Shown piece by piece: positions 23,893 to 32,189 of a DNA stretch of 32,606 bases; the stretch's first letter is position 1; each line of letters opens with the position of its first letter. The notes below the pieces were generated by a model, which was given only the letters and a program-made list of their open reading frames with translations, ran no database searches and was not told where the DNA came from. The stretch spans positions 1-32,606 of the forward strand of contig CADAKX010000044.1 of the NCBI GenBank assembly GCA_902788605.1, written 5' to 3'. Both the position numbers and the translations under genes were made by a program. Source of the DNA: an uncultured Prevotellaceae bacterium. GTDB taxonomy: Bacteria; Bacteroidota; Bacteroidia; Bacteroidales; Bacteroidaceae.

Positions 23893-25101
23893 TTATCTAA
23901 AAAGATCCTTCAAGCCATCCATATCGAAGGCCAGGGTAAAACGAAGGGTCTGGTCGAGGGGATTGCTCTGGGCGGTAGAGATGACATAACCGACATCGAG
24001 CGAGAAGACATTCATGCGGAAGCCACCACCCACGGTAAAGTACTTACGGTTGCCCTTCGACTCACTCTCATGGTGATAACCGGCACGCAGGGCGAATTGG
24101 TCGTGGTAGGTGTACTCGGCACCGACGCTCCACTGGATCTCCTCGAGTTCTTCCTTGAATCCGCCAGGCGCATCACTGAAGCTCTTGAACATACCCTTGA
24201 TGCTCGACATATCTGAATACTCGCGACGCACACGGTCCTGATAGTCTGAGTTGCTCTCGTCGACACCCTGCACAGGCACTGTGGGCACCAGCAGTTTGTT
24301 GGCATCGGCAGCAATGCTGAAGCGGTTGTACTCGTCGACAGGAATCATGAGCGACGTACCAATACGCAGGTTGGTGGGGATGAACTGACTCTCCTCATCG
24401 CCATAGAACGAGATCTTACTACCGATATTGGTCACCGTGGCACCCAGACCCAGCTGACACTCACGGTTGCCCAGCATCACATAGTTATTATAGTACATGG
24501 CGATATCGGCAGCAAAAGCAGAGGCTGGCTTGGAGTCCTCGCTATAGTCGTAGCGCAGGTCGCTATAGATCCAGCGCAGACCGACACCCAGAGAGAAATG
24601 TTCACTCAGCATACGAGAGTAGGCCACGTCGAGGGCCATCTCATAGGGCTTCACCGTGCTCGACTCATCTTCGCCTGTGCCATCGGTATAGACCGTACCC
24701 AGTGAGAAATAACGCAGCGAGCCTGACAGGGCACCATAGTCACCAATGCGATAATAACCGGTGACATAGGCCAGGTCGATATCGTTGACCAACTGACGCA
24801 GCCAGGGGGTGTAGTTCAAAGCCACGCCCGCACGACTGATGCAGAAGGGATACTTAGCCAGGTTCCAGTGCTGCGAGTTGACATCAGGGTCGGTGGCAGC
24901 ACCCACATCACCCATACCAGCAGCACGGGCATCGGGGGCGATGGTTTGGGATATCACGGCATGTTCAACGGGGTTGAACGTGTTGGTCTTGTAGTCGTCG
25001 GCGCTTGCGCCCAGTGGGAGCAGGAAGCCAAACACCCACCCCCAACCCCTCCCGAGCAGGAAGGGGGATTGGATAGACTTAAAAAAATGTTTTATATCCA
25101 T
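23893..25101 (-). CDS. porV: PorV, type IX secretion outer-membrane shuttle protein
   Basis: This 402-aa protein matches PorV/LptO. It has the family hallmark IAPDARAAGMGDVGAATDPDVN near residue 55, then QHWNLAKYPF, LNYTPWLRQLVNDIDLAYVTGYYR, and a beta-barrel of the FadL type to a terminal aromatic-containing strand (about 385-402). PorV is known to carry cargo from the type IX translocon to the PorU sortase at the cell surface. It lies directly downstream of porU, as in P. gingivalis. The signal peptide (1-34, ending LPLGASA) is unusual: residues about 11-23 (QSPFLLGRGWGWV) are encoded by a palindromic repeat, so an Arg sits in the middle. The remaining hydrophobic stretch may still work. 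Confidence in the family is high. Confidence 0.92.
   Translation of the reverse strand: MDIKHFFKSIQSPFLLGRGWGWVFGFLLPLGASADDYKTNTFNPVEHAVISQTIAPDARAAGMGDVGAATDPDVNSQHWNLAKYPFCISRAGVALNYTPWLRQLVNDIDLAYVTGYYRIGDYGALSGSLRYFSLGTVYTDGTGEDESSTVKPYEMALDVAYSRMLSEHFSLGVGLRWIYSDLRYDYSEDSKPASAFAADIAMYYNNYVMLGNRECQLGLGATVTNIGSKISFYGDEESQFIPTNLRIGTSLMIPVDEYNRFSIAADANKLLVPTVPVQGVDESNSDYQDRVRREYSDMSSIKGMFKSFSDAPGGFKEELEEIQWSVGAEYTYHDQFALRAGYHHESESKGNRKYFTVGGGFRMNVFSLDVGYVISTAQSNPLDQTLRFTLAFDMDGLKDLFR
25034..25070 (-). repeat. Family A repeat within the porV signal peptide
   Basis: This is a diverged copy (CCCTCCCGAGCAGGAAGGGGG core) read in frame as part of the PorV signal peptide. Its core palindrome is less perfect than in the other copies, which may reflect age or selection to keep a working export signal. 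Confidence 0.8.
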
Positions 25102-25216
25102 TATATACTTTACATTTTCGTATTTACTTACTTATTAAAAGAAACTCCAGCTCTTTTACGTTTAAATAACGGCCAAAGTTCCCTTTTATTGTCCCTCCAT
25201 TGTTAAATCATTCTAA

Positions 25217-25318
25217 ACCCACCCCCAGCCCCTCCCGTGCGGGAGGGGAGGTGAGATAGTCTCAAGGGCTTCATCTAACCAAACCTCCCCTCCTGCACGG
25301 GAGGGGCTGGGGGTGGGT
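25217..25318. repeat. Inverted pair of family A repeats between porU and porV
   Basis: Copies at 25217-25252 and 25282-25318 face each other across a spacer with GATAG and CTTCATCTAAC words. The pair sits in the 218-base porU-porV gap, directly after the porU stop codon. The rest of that gap (25102-25216) is AT-rich, with no clear promoter box. Confidence 0.9.
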
Positions 25319-25319
25319 A

Positions 25320-28300
25320 TTACAGCACAATCAACTTTTTGGCTTGCGACACCTGTTTACTGCCATTGCTGCTGATGAGCACACGGTAGAGATAGACACC
25401 GGTGCGCAGTCTGCTGCCACTGCTGGTGGTAAGATCCCAGTCGATGGTGTAGGTCTGATCGGTGGGGATGCCGGTCTCTGTCCTACCCCACAGCTTGCGT
25501 CCCGAAGCATCGAAGATCTCGAGTTCGATATCCATCTCGCTGCCGGTACGGTCGTGGGAGATGACAAACTGTGTATAGGTGGTGGCGGGGTTCTTGGTGC
25601 AGATGACGCTCTGCAGCAAGGGCTCCTGACGGGCATCGACGGTGAACTGCAACTCGGCCGTGGTGGAGTTGTTGAGCACATCCCACGCACGGAACAGCAG
25701 CTTATGGGGGCCATCGCTGAGTGTGGGCAGGGTGTAGCCCACATGACCGGTGCGATAGTCGCCAAAGTCATACTGGAACGCATCGTTGAGGTTGTAGGCC
25801 ATGTTCATATCGCCATCAACGATGAGTTCGAGGTCATGGCCAATACCACTACCTGCCACGTTGATACCATCCTTGTCGGAGAGCTCAGCATAGAAATAGG
25901 GAGTGGCATTGACGGTGCCGCCATTCATGAAGTGCTCGCTGTTCAGATAGCAATAGACAGAAGGACCAATGCCATCGTTGGCTGCATCGACAGAGCCTGA
26001 CAGATGGAAGGCACTGTTGACACCGTGGGCTTCGAGGGACTTGTCTGCGCTGATGGCATAGATAAGGAAGAGACCTGGCTGGTCGGAATAGCTGATGTCC
26101 TGGGGAACAGAGAACTGGAACGTGAACTGACCGTTATGCACGCTGTCACGTCCACTATAGATGGTATTGGGACGGTCTTTGTAGGTAAAGGCCTCGTCGG
26201 GTGAGGGGTCATTGCGACGACAGGTGATGGTCTCTTCCTGGTCGCGTACAGTGAGGGTGGCCAGACCATTGAACTGGGGCTGGCCCTCGACATGACCCTT
26301 GACGGTGACCACAGAACCAGCCTTCAGTTGGATGGATGCGCCTGAGGCTGACTGACCGTTGATGCTGTCAACCACAGCCTGCAATGTGGGGGTAGCCAGG
26401 GCCAGGGCGGGGTCGCCCAAGAGGGTGTAGTGCACCTTGTTGATGCGCTCCATCTCGACGAGACTCGATGTATAGGCGTTCTTGGCAAGCACGACAGCCT
26501 CGCCCATAGTAATACGACGACCATTAGCATCGGTGCTGAGCACATGCTTCATAAAGGCCTTGTTGATGATACTGTTGTAGTTGGCATAAACGGTGCGGGT
26601 GGTACCAAAGAAGGCGACAGCGCCGCCATAGTCGTTGTACATGGCCAACTCGCCAAAGTTCTCTTCCTGTCCGTCGAAGGGCATGATATCGCACGAGGCG
26701 GTAACCCACAGGGGCAGGTTCAGGGACATGCGCTCGGAGAAGAACTCCTTCTTGACGGCCTGCTCGTGGGACATGATATAGACGGAGCCATGGCCGGAGT
26801 AGTTCATCACCAAAGCACCACGCTGCATCTGCTGACGAACGAGTTGCTCTACCTCGGGATAACGATTGCCTGTGGAGGTGGACTCGCGGGTATAGGCGTC
26901 CCAATAGATCTTCTTCTGGTCGAAAGAGGGATTATTGGTAGCCACGACCTTTGCCACAGCCTCAGCATCCTGCATGTGGCGGTTGTTGTCGCCATCGTCA
27001 CCCAGGATGCAGATGGTGTTCTGCCAAGAGGCAGCATGGTTGTTGGTGCGATAGTCAACAATCTTATCGACCATGGCCGTGGCCTCTGCCAGCGTACGGG
27101 CTGACAGACGACCCACAGCGGCATCAATACCATCGCCGGGCAGACTGGCACCCTCGCCATCGTCGAGCAGACAGAAATAATCGTCGCTGACATAGCAATA
27201 GAACTGACTGAAGGAGTTGTCGCTCTCATAACAGAGGAGGAAATCATCGGGCGACTCATTGCGCCAGTCGCTGGTGAGCATGCGATTATCCCAGGCACCA
27301 TCGCCAAACAAAAGCAGATAGCGGGGCTGGTCGGCCTCAGTCTCGGCGCGGTCGTAGAGCATCTTCATATAGCGACGATAGGCATTGGCATCGGGAGTAC
27401 CGCTGGAGAACTCGTTATAGAGTTCGTCGGCAGGCACGATGTTTACTCGCAAACTGTCATAGGTCTCGTGAAGAACCTTCAAACGCTCAGCCTGACTAAG
27501 GAACTTCTGACTGGCAGGAATGATGATGACCATGTCGGCAGCAGAGTCGGCATGGTGGTTCTGGTTCGTGATGGCATAGACAACCTCGGGCACTGGCAAT
27601 GACGACGAGGTGAGGTCGGTCATGGCCTTGGGCGTGGCATAGCGCAGTGAGAGCCAGTCAAGGCGCACCTCTGAGCCGGAGGTCATACGAAGGGTAATGG
27701 TGTTTTTGTCGTCGTGGTTAATGGCATCAGCAGGCAAAGCCAGACTCCAGGTCATCTGGGCGGCCAAAGCCAGACCATCGCGAGGGGCACCACTGGGGGT
27801 GACCACTGACGTAGTGGGCTTCAAGGTGCTCACCTCGGTACCATTGAACAACAGGGTGGCCTCGAAGGTCTTGTCGAACGACAGGTTGATATCGACATAG
27901 GCCGTGGTATTGTGGATGGCAGGCATCGTGATGTTACGGGGGGTGCCTATCACAAGTTTCTCGCTCTCATAGAGGTTGCGACCGCCGTGGTACCAGGCGT
28001 AGTTGTCCACCTCATAGAGGTCGTGATAATCGTTGGCAGAGGGATAGAAGGAGGTTCTGAATGTAGTGCTGTCAACAGACAGGGGTGTGCCTTCAGCCTC
28101 GGTGAGGAAATAATAGCCGTAGTCGGAATAGGGATTACGGGTGCGTGCCACCGTATTGTTTGCCGTCCAGTTGACGGGACCCACACCATAAAACAGGCGA
28201 TGGCCATTGACAGTGCAGGTGGGCACCTCTTTTAGGTCATCGGTCTCAGCCAGATAGTCTGCTGTCAACTTCTCGGGCTGCATGGCACCACCATAGCCAT

Positions 28301-28922
28301 AGATGCGTACCTGAGCTGGATTAGAGAACCCAGCCTGACGTATCAAGGCGTCAGAAAGGTGATAGACACCGGTCTCGGGGATGCGAATCTTGACCCAACG
28401 GCCACTGGCGAGGACAGAGCTAAGACCCACCCCCTGCCCCTCCCGAACGGGAGTGGAGTTTGAGTTAGATGAAGCTATCTTAGCTCCCCTCCCGCACGGG
28501 AGGGGTTGGGGGTGGGTTTGGGGTTGGGGCTGGGTCTTTATTTCCAGCATGAAGCTGACCAGCTTCTGGTATTTGCCATCGCGGAAGACGATGGGTACGA
28601 AAGAAACATTCAGGATGCCCTGCTTACGAACCACACTGACATGACTGTCAATCTGCGGCAAAGCTGCAGGACAATCAGTGCTGAGTGCCTGATAGCGAGC
28701 CACATCGCCCTCGCTCATCGGTATGAATTCGGGATAGATTATGCTGACCTCATAAACAGAATCGGCATAGTACGGACCCAACGGCTGCTGATAGTTGAAG
28801 CAGGGCAATAAGGAATCTATCTTCACCTCACTGGCGGTGAGATTGAAGAAATTCTGTGCACTGGTGCACAAAGCCAAGAACATGAAAAAAAACAGCAATA
28901 ATAGTTTTCTCATTTTCTTCAT
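25320..28922 (-). CDS. porU: PorU, type IX secretion system sortase (C25 gingipain-like peptidase)
   Basis: With the start at the ATG complementary to 28920-28922 the protein has 1,200 aa; upstream codons are repeat DNA. A signal peptide (ending ALCTSA) leads into an N-terminal beta region, then the caspase-like C25 peptidase with catalytic His in NYSGHGS (about residue 709) and Cys in TASCD (about 742). Beta domains follow, and a C-terminal segment with IEIFDxxGRKLWG-like and GVYLYRVLIS strands typical of type IX proteins. PorU is known to remove the C-terminal signal of cargo and attach it to anionic lipopolysaccharide. An approximately 37-residue repeat-encoded insertion lies near residues 130-166 in a linker before the LASGRWVKIRIPETGVYHLS segment. 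FAH hydrolase is upstream and porV downstream. Confidence 0.92.
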   Translation of the reverse strand: MKKMRKLLLLFFFMFLALCTSAQNFFNLTASEVKIDSLLPCFNYQQPLGPYYADSVYEVSIIYPEFIPMSEGDVARYQALSTDCPAALPQIDSHVSVVRKQGILNVSFVPIVFRDGKYQKLVSFMLEIKTQPQPQTHPQPLPCGRGAKIASSNSNSTPVREGQGVGLSSVLASGRWVKIRIPETGVYHLSDALIRQAGFSNPAQVRIYGYGGAMQPEKLTADYLAETDDLKEVPTCTVNGHRLFYGVGPVNWTANNTVARTRNPYSDYGYYFLTEAEGTPLSVDSTTFRTSFYPSANDYHDLYEVDNYAWYHGGRNLYESEKLVIGTPRNITMPAIHNTTAYVDINLSFDKTFEATLLFNGTEVSTLKPTTSVVTPSGAPRDGLALAAQMTWSLALPADAINHDDKNTITLRMTSGSEVRLDWLSLRYATPKAMTDLTSSSLPVPEVVYAITNQNHHADSAADMVIIIPASQKFLSQAERLKVLHETYDSLRVNIVPADELYNEFSSGTPDANAYRRYMKMLYDRAETEADQPRYLLLFGDGAWDNRMLTSDWRNESPDDFLLCYESDNSFSQFYCYVSDDYFCLLDDGEGASLPGDGIDAAVGRLSARTLAEATAMVDKIVDYRTNNHAASWQNTICILGDDGDNNRHMQDAEAVAKVVATNNPSFDQKKIYWDAYTRESTSTGNRYPEVEQLVRQQMQRGALVMNYSGHGSVYIMSHEQAVKKEFFSERMSLNLPLWVTASCDIMPFDGQEENFGELAMYNDYGGAVAFFGTTRTVYANYNSIINKAFMKHVLSTDANGRRITMGEAVVLAKNAYTSSLVEMERINKVHYTLLGDPALALATPTLQAVVDSINGQSASGASIQLKAGSVVTVKGHVEGQPQFNGLATLTVRDQEETITCRRNDPSPDEAFTYKDRPNTIYSGRDSVHNGQFTFQFSVPQDISYSDQPGLFLIYAISADKSLEAHGVNSAFHLSGSVDAANDGIGPSVYCYLNSEHFMNGGTVNATPYFYAELSDKDGINVAGSGIGHDLELIVDGDMNMAYNLNDAFQYDFGDYRTGHVGYTLPTLSDGPHKLLFRAWDVLNNSTTAELQFTVDARQEPLLQSVICTKNPATTYTQFVISHDRTGSEMDIELEIFDASGRKLWGRTETGIPTDQTYTIDWDLTTSSGSRLRTGVYLYRVLISSNGSKQVSQAKKLIVL
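28425..28534. repeat. Inverted pair of family A repeats inside porU
   Basis: Copies at 28425-28461 and 28482-28517, plus an extended GGGTTTGGGG-type flank to 28534, face each other across a short spacer. They are translated in frame as a Pro/Gln/Thr-rich insertion (QPQTHPQPLPCGRG) followed by STPVREGQGVG. The spacer read on the minus strand again has GATAG and CTTCATCTAAC, as in the 25217-25318 pair. Confidence 0.9.
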
Positions 28923-28930
28923 TCTATTCA

Positions 28931-28966
28931 GCCTCCCCTCCTGCACGGGAGGGGCTGGGGGTGGGT
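28931..28966. repeat. Family A repeat between the FAH hydrolase gene and porU
   Basis: This copy occupies nearly the whole 45-base gap, ending just before the FAH stop codon and 8 bases from the porU start. It may therefore affect the porU ribosome-binding region. Confidence 0.9.
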
Positions 28967-28967
28967 T

Positions 28968-29585
28968 TCATTTACAGTTAAAATCCAATACTTTTCGGTC
29001 TTCTACCCATCCCTCAAGATGATCATCGATATGGACGGGGCCAACACCGACGGGTGTTCCTGTATAGAGCAGGTCGCCAGTCTTCAGGGTGAAGTAGGTG
29101 GAGATATAGGCAATGAGCTCATCTATCTTATAGAGCATATCACTGGTACATCCCTGCTGCACCGTGGTGCCATTGATATCGAGATGGAACTGCAGGGCCT
29201 GCACGTCGCGGAACTTCTCTTTCTCTACCCACTGACCAATGACGGCAGAACCATCAAAGCCTTTGCAGATCTCCCAAGGCAGTCCCTTGGCACGGGCCTT
29301 CTCCTGCCAATCGCGAGCAGTGAAGTCGATACCCACAGTCACCGCATCGTAGTAACGATGGGCAAAGCGGGCGGGAATGCCCTTGCCCAGTCGACAGATA
29401 CGCACCACGAGTTCTGCCTCGTAGTCCACGCGCTCACTCCAGTCGGGGATAAAGAACGGCTTACCATCCTTCAATAATGCGGAGTCGGCCTTCGTGAAAA
29501 TCACTGGGGCCTCTGGTTTATATAACGCACCATCAAGCTCTTTATTGTGCAGAGCATAGTTCATTCCTACTGCAAAAATCTTCAT
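28968..29585 (-). CDS. Fumarylacetoacetate hydrolase family protein
   Basis: The start at 29585 (MKIFAVGMNYALHNKELDGA) gives 205 aa; a longer start would overlap the promoter box. The FAH-fold signature is visible: KPFFIPDWSERVDYEAELVV (metal-binding acidic residues), GIDFTARDWQEKARAKGLPW, KGFDGSAVIGQW, and near the end LLYTGTPVGVGPV. Small family members of this kind act as acylpyruvate hydrolases, oxaloacetate tautomerases or dioate isomerases, and the sequence does not tell which. The protein is cytosolic. It precedes porU with a 45-base gap, and I recall a FAH-family gene in the same place in P. gingivalis, so the linkage is probably ancestral and not functional. Confidence 0.85.
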   Translation of the reverse strand: MKIFAVGMNYALHNKELDGALYKPEAPVIFTKADSALLKDGKPFFIPDWSERVDYEAELVVRICRLGKGIPARFAHRYYDAVTVGIDFTARDWQEKARAKGLPWEICKGFDGSAVIGQWVEKEKFRDVQALQFHLDINGTTVQQGCTSDMLYKIDELIAYISTYFTLKTGDLLYTGTPVGVGPVHIDDHLEGWVEDRKVLDFNCK

Positions 29586-29612
29586 ATCTCTGTTTTTATT
29601 CCTTACGACGTG

Positions 29613-29641
29613 CAAAGATAATGAAAAAATTCGTATCTTTG
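29613..29641. promoter_or_regulatory. Divergent overlapping promoters of the FAH operon and the lipoprotein gene
   Basis: A minus-strand TATCTTTG (complement 29613-29620) and a plus-strand TATCTTTG (29634-29641) lie 13 bases apart. Each falls near the -33 position of the other. Polymerase binding at one should therefore block the other. Confidence 0.65.
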
Positions 29642-29668
29642 CACCACAATAACAAAAAACAACGAAAG

Positions 29669-30139
29669 ATGAAAAGACATTTTTTTGCCTGCGCTACCTT
29701 GATGCTCGTTCTGAGCAGCTGTGGCGGCAGTAAACAGGAGCCCACCGTGGCCGAGGAAATGGAGGACATGACCGAGACGTTTAGCAACACATATAGCGAG
29801 CCGGAAAGTGAAGAGGTGACCGACCTGCTGAAAGCATATAACGAACGGATGGATGACTATAGCACCGACTATATGACAGCGCTGGGCATGGGATTCCGTG
29901 ATGGCAAGGTGCTGTTGAACTTCTCGGTGAACGAGGAGAAGTTTGGCATCAATGACAAGGAGGCACTGAAAGAGCGCGTGAAGAAGATGGTGAGTGACAT
30001 GCCCATGGAACAGAAGGAGGCCTGGCAGTGCATTCCTAACACAGGCTATGACCTGATGTACACGTTTGTAGGCAAGCAGTCGAGTGACATCGTTTCGGTG
30101 GTACTGACTGTGGATGACCTACAGGGGCTGCTGTACTAG
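29669..30139 (+). CDS. Small predicted lipoprotein of unknown function
   Basis: The start at 29669 gives 156 aa; an earlier in-frame ATG lies before the promoter's expected start point. The N-terminus MKRHFFACATLMLVLSSCGG is a lipoprotein signal with Cys18 as the lipid-modified residue, followed by the Gly/Ser/Lys linker typical of Bacteroidota lipoproteins. The mature part is acidic and contains one conserved-looking alpha/beta unit (GMGFRDGKVLLNFSVNEEKF, then KKMVSDMPMEQKEAWQ). I do not recognise the family. It is monocistronic and converges with the phosphatase gene. Confidence 0.75.
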   Translation: MKRHFFACATLMLVLSSCGGSKQEPTVAEEMEDMTETFSNTYSEPESEEVTDLLKAYNERMDDYSTDYMTALGMGFRDGKVLLNFSVNEEKFGINDKEALKERVKKMVSDMPMEQKEAWQCIPNTGYDLMYTFVGKQSSDIVSVVLTVDDLQGLLY

Positions 30140-30158
30140 AATGAAAAATTGAGAATGG

Positions 30159-30182
30159 ATAAAGGATCATTTATTCCTTTAT
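30159..30182. terminator. Weak hairpin between two convergent genes
   Basis: ATAAAGGA and TCCTTTAT form an 8-bp AT-rich stem with an 8-base loop across the 31-base gap and the end of the phosphatase gene. It could serve both directions, but the stem is weak. Confidence 0.4.
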
Positions 30183-32165
30183 CTTTAGACATAGCATCGT
30201 CAGATCATCGCTGGGCTCGGCACCGGCCACATGAACGGCCACCTCGTGCTGCAGGAGTTCCACGGTCTGACGAGCACTCTCATAAGTATTGTTTCTGATA
30301 ACCTCGAGCAGATGGTCGTCACCAAACTGCTCCTGGGCGGCATTCTCGGCCTCGTTGAGTCCATCGGTATAGATAAAGAGGGGCTCTCCCTTGATATTGT
30401 CGATATTCTCACCGATATATTCGAGTTCGGGCCATAGGCCAATGGGGGCATTGGGCTCCATCTCGATGAACTCGCCACGGAACACGGGCGGGTTGTGACC
30501 GGCATTACAGAACTCAAGGTGACCGGTCTGGAGATTGACCTCACCAATAAACATGGTGACAAACATGCCGCTTTCGTTGTTTTCAGAGAGTTCTGCATTC
30601 AGACGGGTGGCTATATCGGCAGGCATCATCTGCTGTTTGGCCAAGGCACGGAACAAACGAATGCTCTGGGCCATGAAAAGGGAAGCTGGCACGCCCTTGC
30701 CACTGACATCACCCAAACAGAAATAGAGGGTGCCGTCGAGGATGAAGAAATCATAGAGGTCGCCACCCACGGCCTTGGCTGGCGTCATCGAGGCAAAGAT
30801 ATCCAAGCCTTCATCCTCGGGGAAGGTGCTGGGCACCATACCCATCTGGATGTCACGGGCAATGCGAAGCTCACTCTCAATACGTTCCTTAGCGGTGGTG
30901 GTCTCTTCCAACTGGTCGTAGGCCACAAGGAGCTTTTCGTGGGCCTGCTTGAGTTTACGGGCAGCACGAAGACGGAACACAACAAAGACTGCCAGAGAGA
31001 TAAAGATGAGCGTGATGACAATCATGATGAAGCGGAAACGAGCACGCTCGTTCTCCTGCTGAGCATGTTCGTTCTCACGCTGCAGGCGCTCGTTCTCAAG
31101 TTCCTTCTCACTCACCTGGAAGATGGTGTTCATCTCGTTGAGCTGCCCCTTAGATTCCTGGGCATTGAGCGAGTCGTTGAGGAAATAGATATCGCGATAG
31201 ACCTGACCAGCCTCCAAACGACGACCCATCTTCTCGAGGATATCAGCACGCTGCTGCTTGACGATAACCTCCATGGAACGGTCAGTCATATCAGAGAGTT
31301 GAAGGCGCTGGGTATTCTCCTGCAGGGCTGCCTCATAATGTCCCTGAAGGAGATGGAGCTGAGCTGAGCAGTAGAGCCACTTGCCACCAAGCACATTGTC
31401 CATAGCGGCAATATGCTGGCGAGCCTCTGACAGATGCTGAGCTGCCGCCTTGAGTTGGTTCTGACCCAAAGCTGCCTGGGCACAGGCCAGGTAATAATAA
31501 GACAGGCAGATATCACCTGTAGGAGTGCCATCAAGCTGATGGTCAGCAAAATACTGTTTAAGAACGGGTTCCCAACGCTGGGTGAGCTGAGCCAGCTTGG
31601 CATAGTTTTTCATCTCGCCAAGGGCATCGCTGTAATAGGCATAGACATCGGGAACAACAGAGGGAATGGGACGGATCTTAGAGAGTTCTGCCAAGGACTT
31701 CTCGAAGACATCAACACTCTGGTCGAAATTACGAAGATTGCTATAAGCAGTACCCATGATACAGTTGGCCTGACCCTTACCCAAGGCATTGCCTCGCTTA
31801 TGGGCATCCTCGTACATCGACTTGGTCTCGTGGATAGCGATGTTGTTCTGACCGATAAAGACATAGGTGCTGGCCACAAGGCCCCACATCTCGTAGTACA
31901 CATCCCACTGGGCCAACTCCTTGACACGCTCCATGTCACGGCGTACCACCGTGAGCACGGAGTCGTTCAAGTCATAGTTATAGAACAATGAAGCGCGCTC
32001 GGCCAGGGCATTGACCTCGGCCTCAGTATCCTTCTTTTGGCGTGACTCAAGAATGAGCTTCTCAATACTTTTCAGTTCTGAGGTCACGTCGTCGTCAGCA
32101 CGTAGAGGCAAAGCCATTGGCCATGCCAGAAGGCTGGCGAGGAGAAGCAGGAGGATGCGTTTCAT
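30171..32165 (-). CDS. TPR membrane protein with SpoIIE/PP2C-type serine phosphatase domain
   Basis: This 664-aa protein (start ATG at 32165; a TTG one codon earlier is less likely) has a signal peptide (ending MALPLRA). A periplasmic helical region of TPR-like repeats spans about 30-340, followed by a coiled-coil (ENERLQRENEHAQQENERAR) and one membrane helix (about 376-398, MIVITLIFISLAVFVVF). A second coiled-coil leads to a cytosolic phosphatase with metal-binding Asp in GGDLYD (about 468), GDVSGKG (about 484) and TDGLNEAE (about 599). SpoIIE-type phosphatases usually act on anti-sigma-factor antagonists. The design suggests a sensor that transmits an envelope signal to dephosphorylation inside. 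No kinase or antagonist gene is in view. It follows the partial gene at 32190 by 24 bases, so the two are probably co-transcribed. Confidence 0.88.
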   Translation of the reverse strand: MKRILLLLLASLLAWPMALPLRADDDVTSELKSIEKLILESRQKKDTEAEVNALAERASLFYNYDLNDSVLTVVRRDMERVKELAQWDVYYEMWGLVASTYVFIGQNNIAIHETKSMYEDAHKRGNALGKGQANCIMGTAYSNLRNFDQSVDVFEKSLAELSKIRPIPSVVPDVYAYYSDALGEMKNYAKLAQLTQRWEPVLKQYFADHQLDGTPTGDICLSYYYLACAQAALGQNQLKAAAQHLSEARQHIAAMDNVLGGKWLYCSAQLHLLQGHYEAALQENTQRLQLSDMTDRSMEVIVKQQRADILEKMGRRLEAGQVYRDIYFLNDSLNAQESKGQLNEMNTIFQVSEKELENERLQRENEHAQQENERARFRFIMIVITLIFISLAVFVVFRLRAARKLKQAHEKLLVAYDQLEETTTAKERIESELRIARDIQMGMVPSTFPEDEGLDIFASMTPAKAVGGDLYDFFILDGTLYFCLGDVSGKGVPASLFMAQSIRLFRALAKQQMMPADIATRLNAELSENNESGMFVTMFIGEVNLQTGHLEFCNAGHNPPVFRGEFIEMEPNAPIGLWPELEYIGENIDNIKGEPLFIYTDGLNEAENAAQEQFGDDHLLEVIRNNTYESARQTVELLQHEVAVHVAGAEPSDDLTMLCLKIKE

Positions 32166-32189
32166 CAATCTTTCGTTTCTTTACAATAA

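Noticed and set aside
28923-28946. Longer start for PorU (GTG at 28946)
   Set aside because: The extra codons are translated repeat DNA; the ATG at 28922 leads directly into a normal signal peptide.
30495-31367. Plus-strand 290-codon frame opposite the phosphatase gene
   Set aside because: The opposite strand carries complete phosphatase motifs, a membrane helix and a signal peptide.
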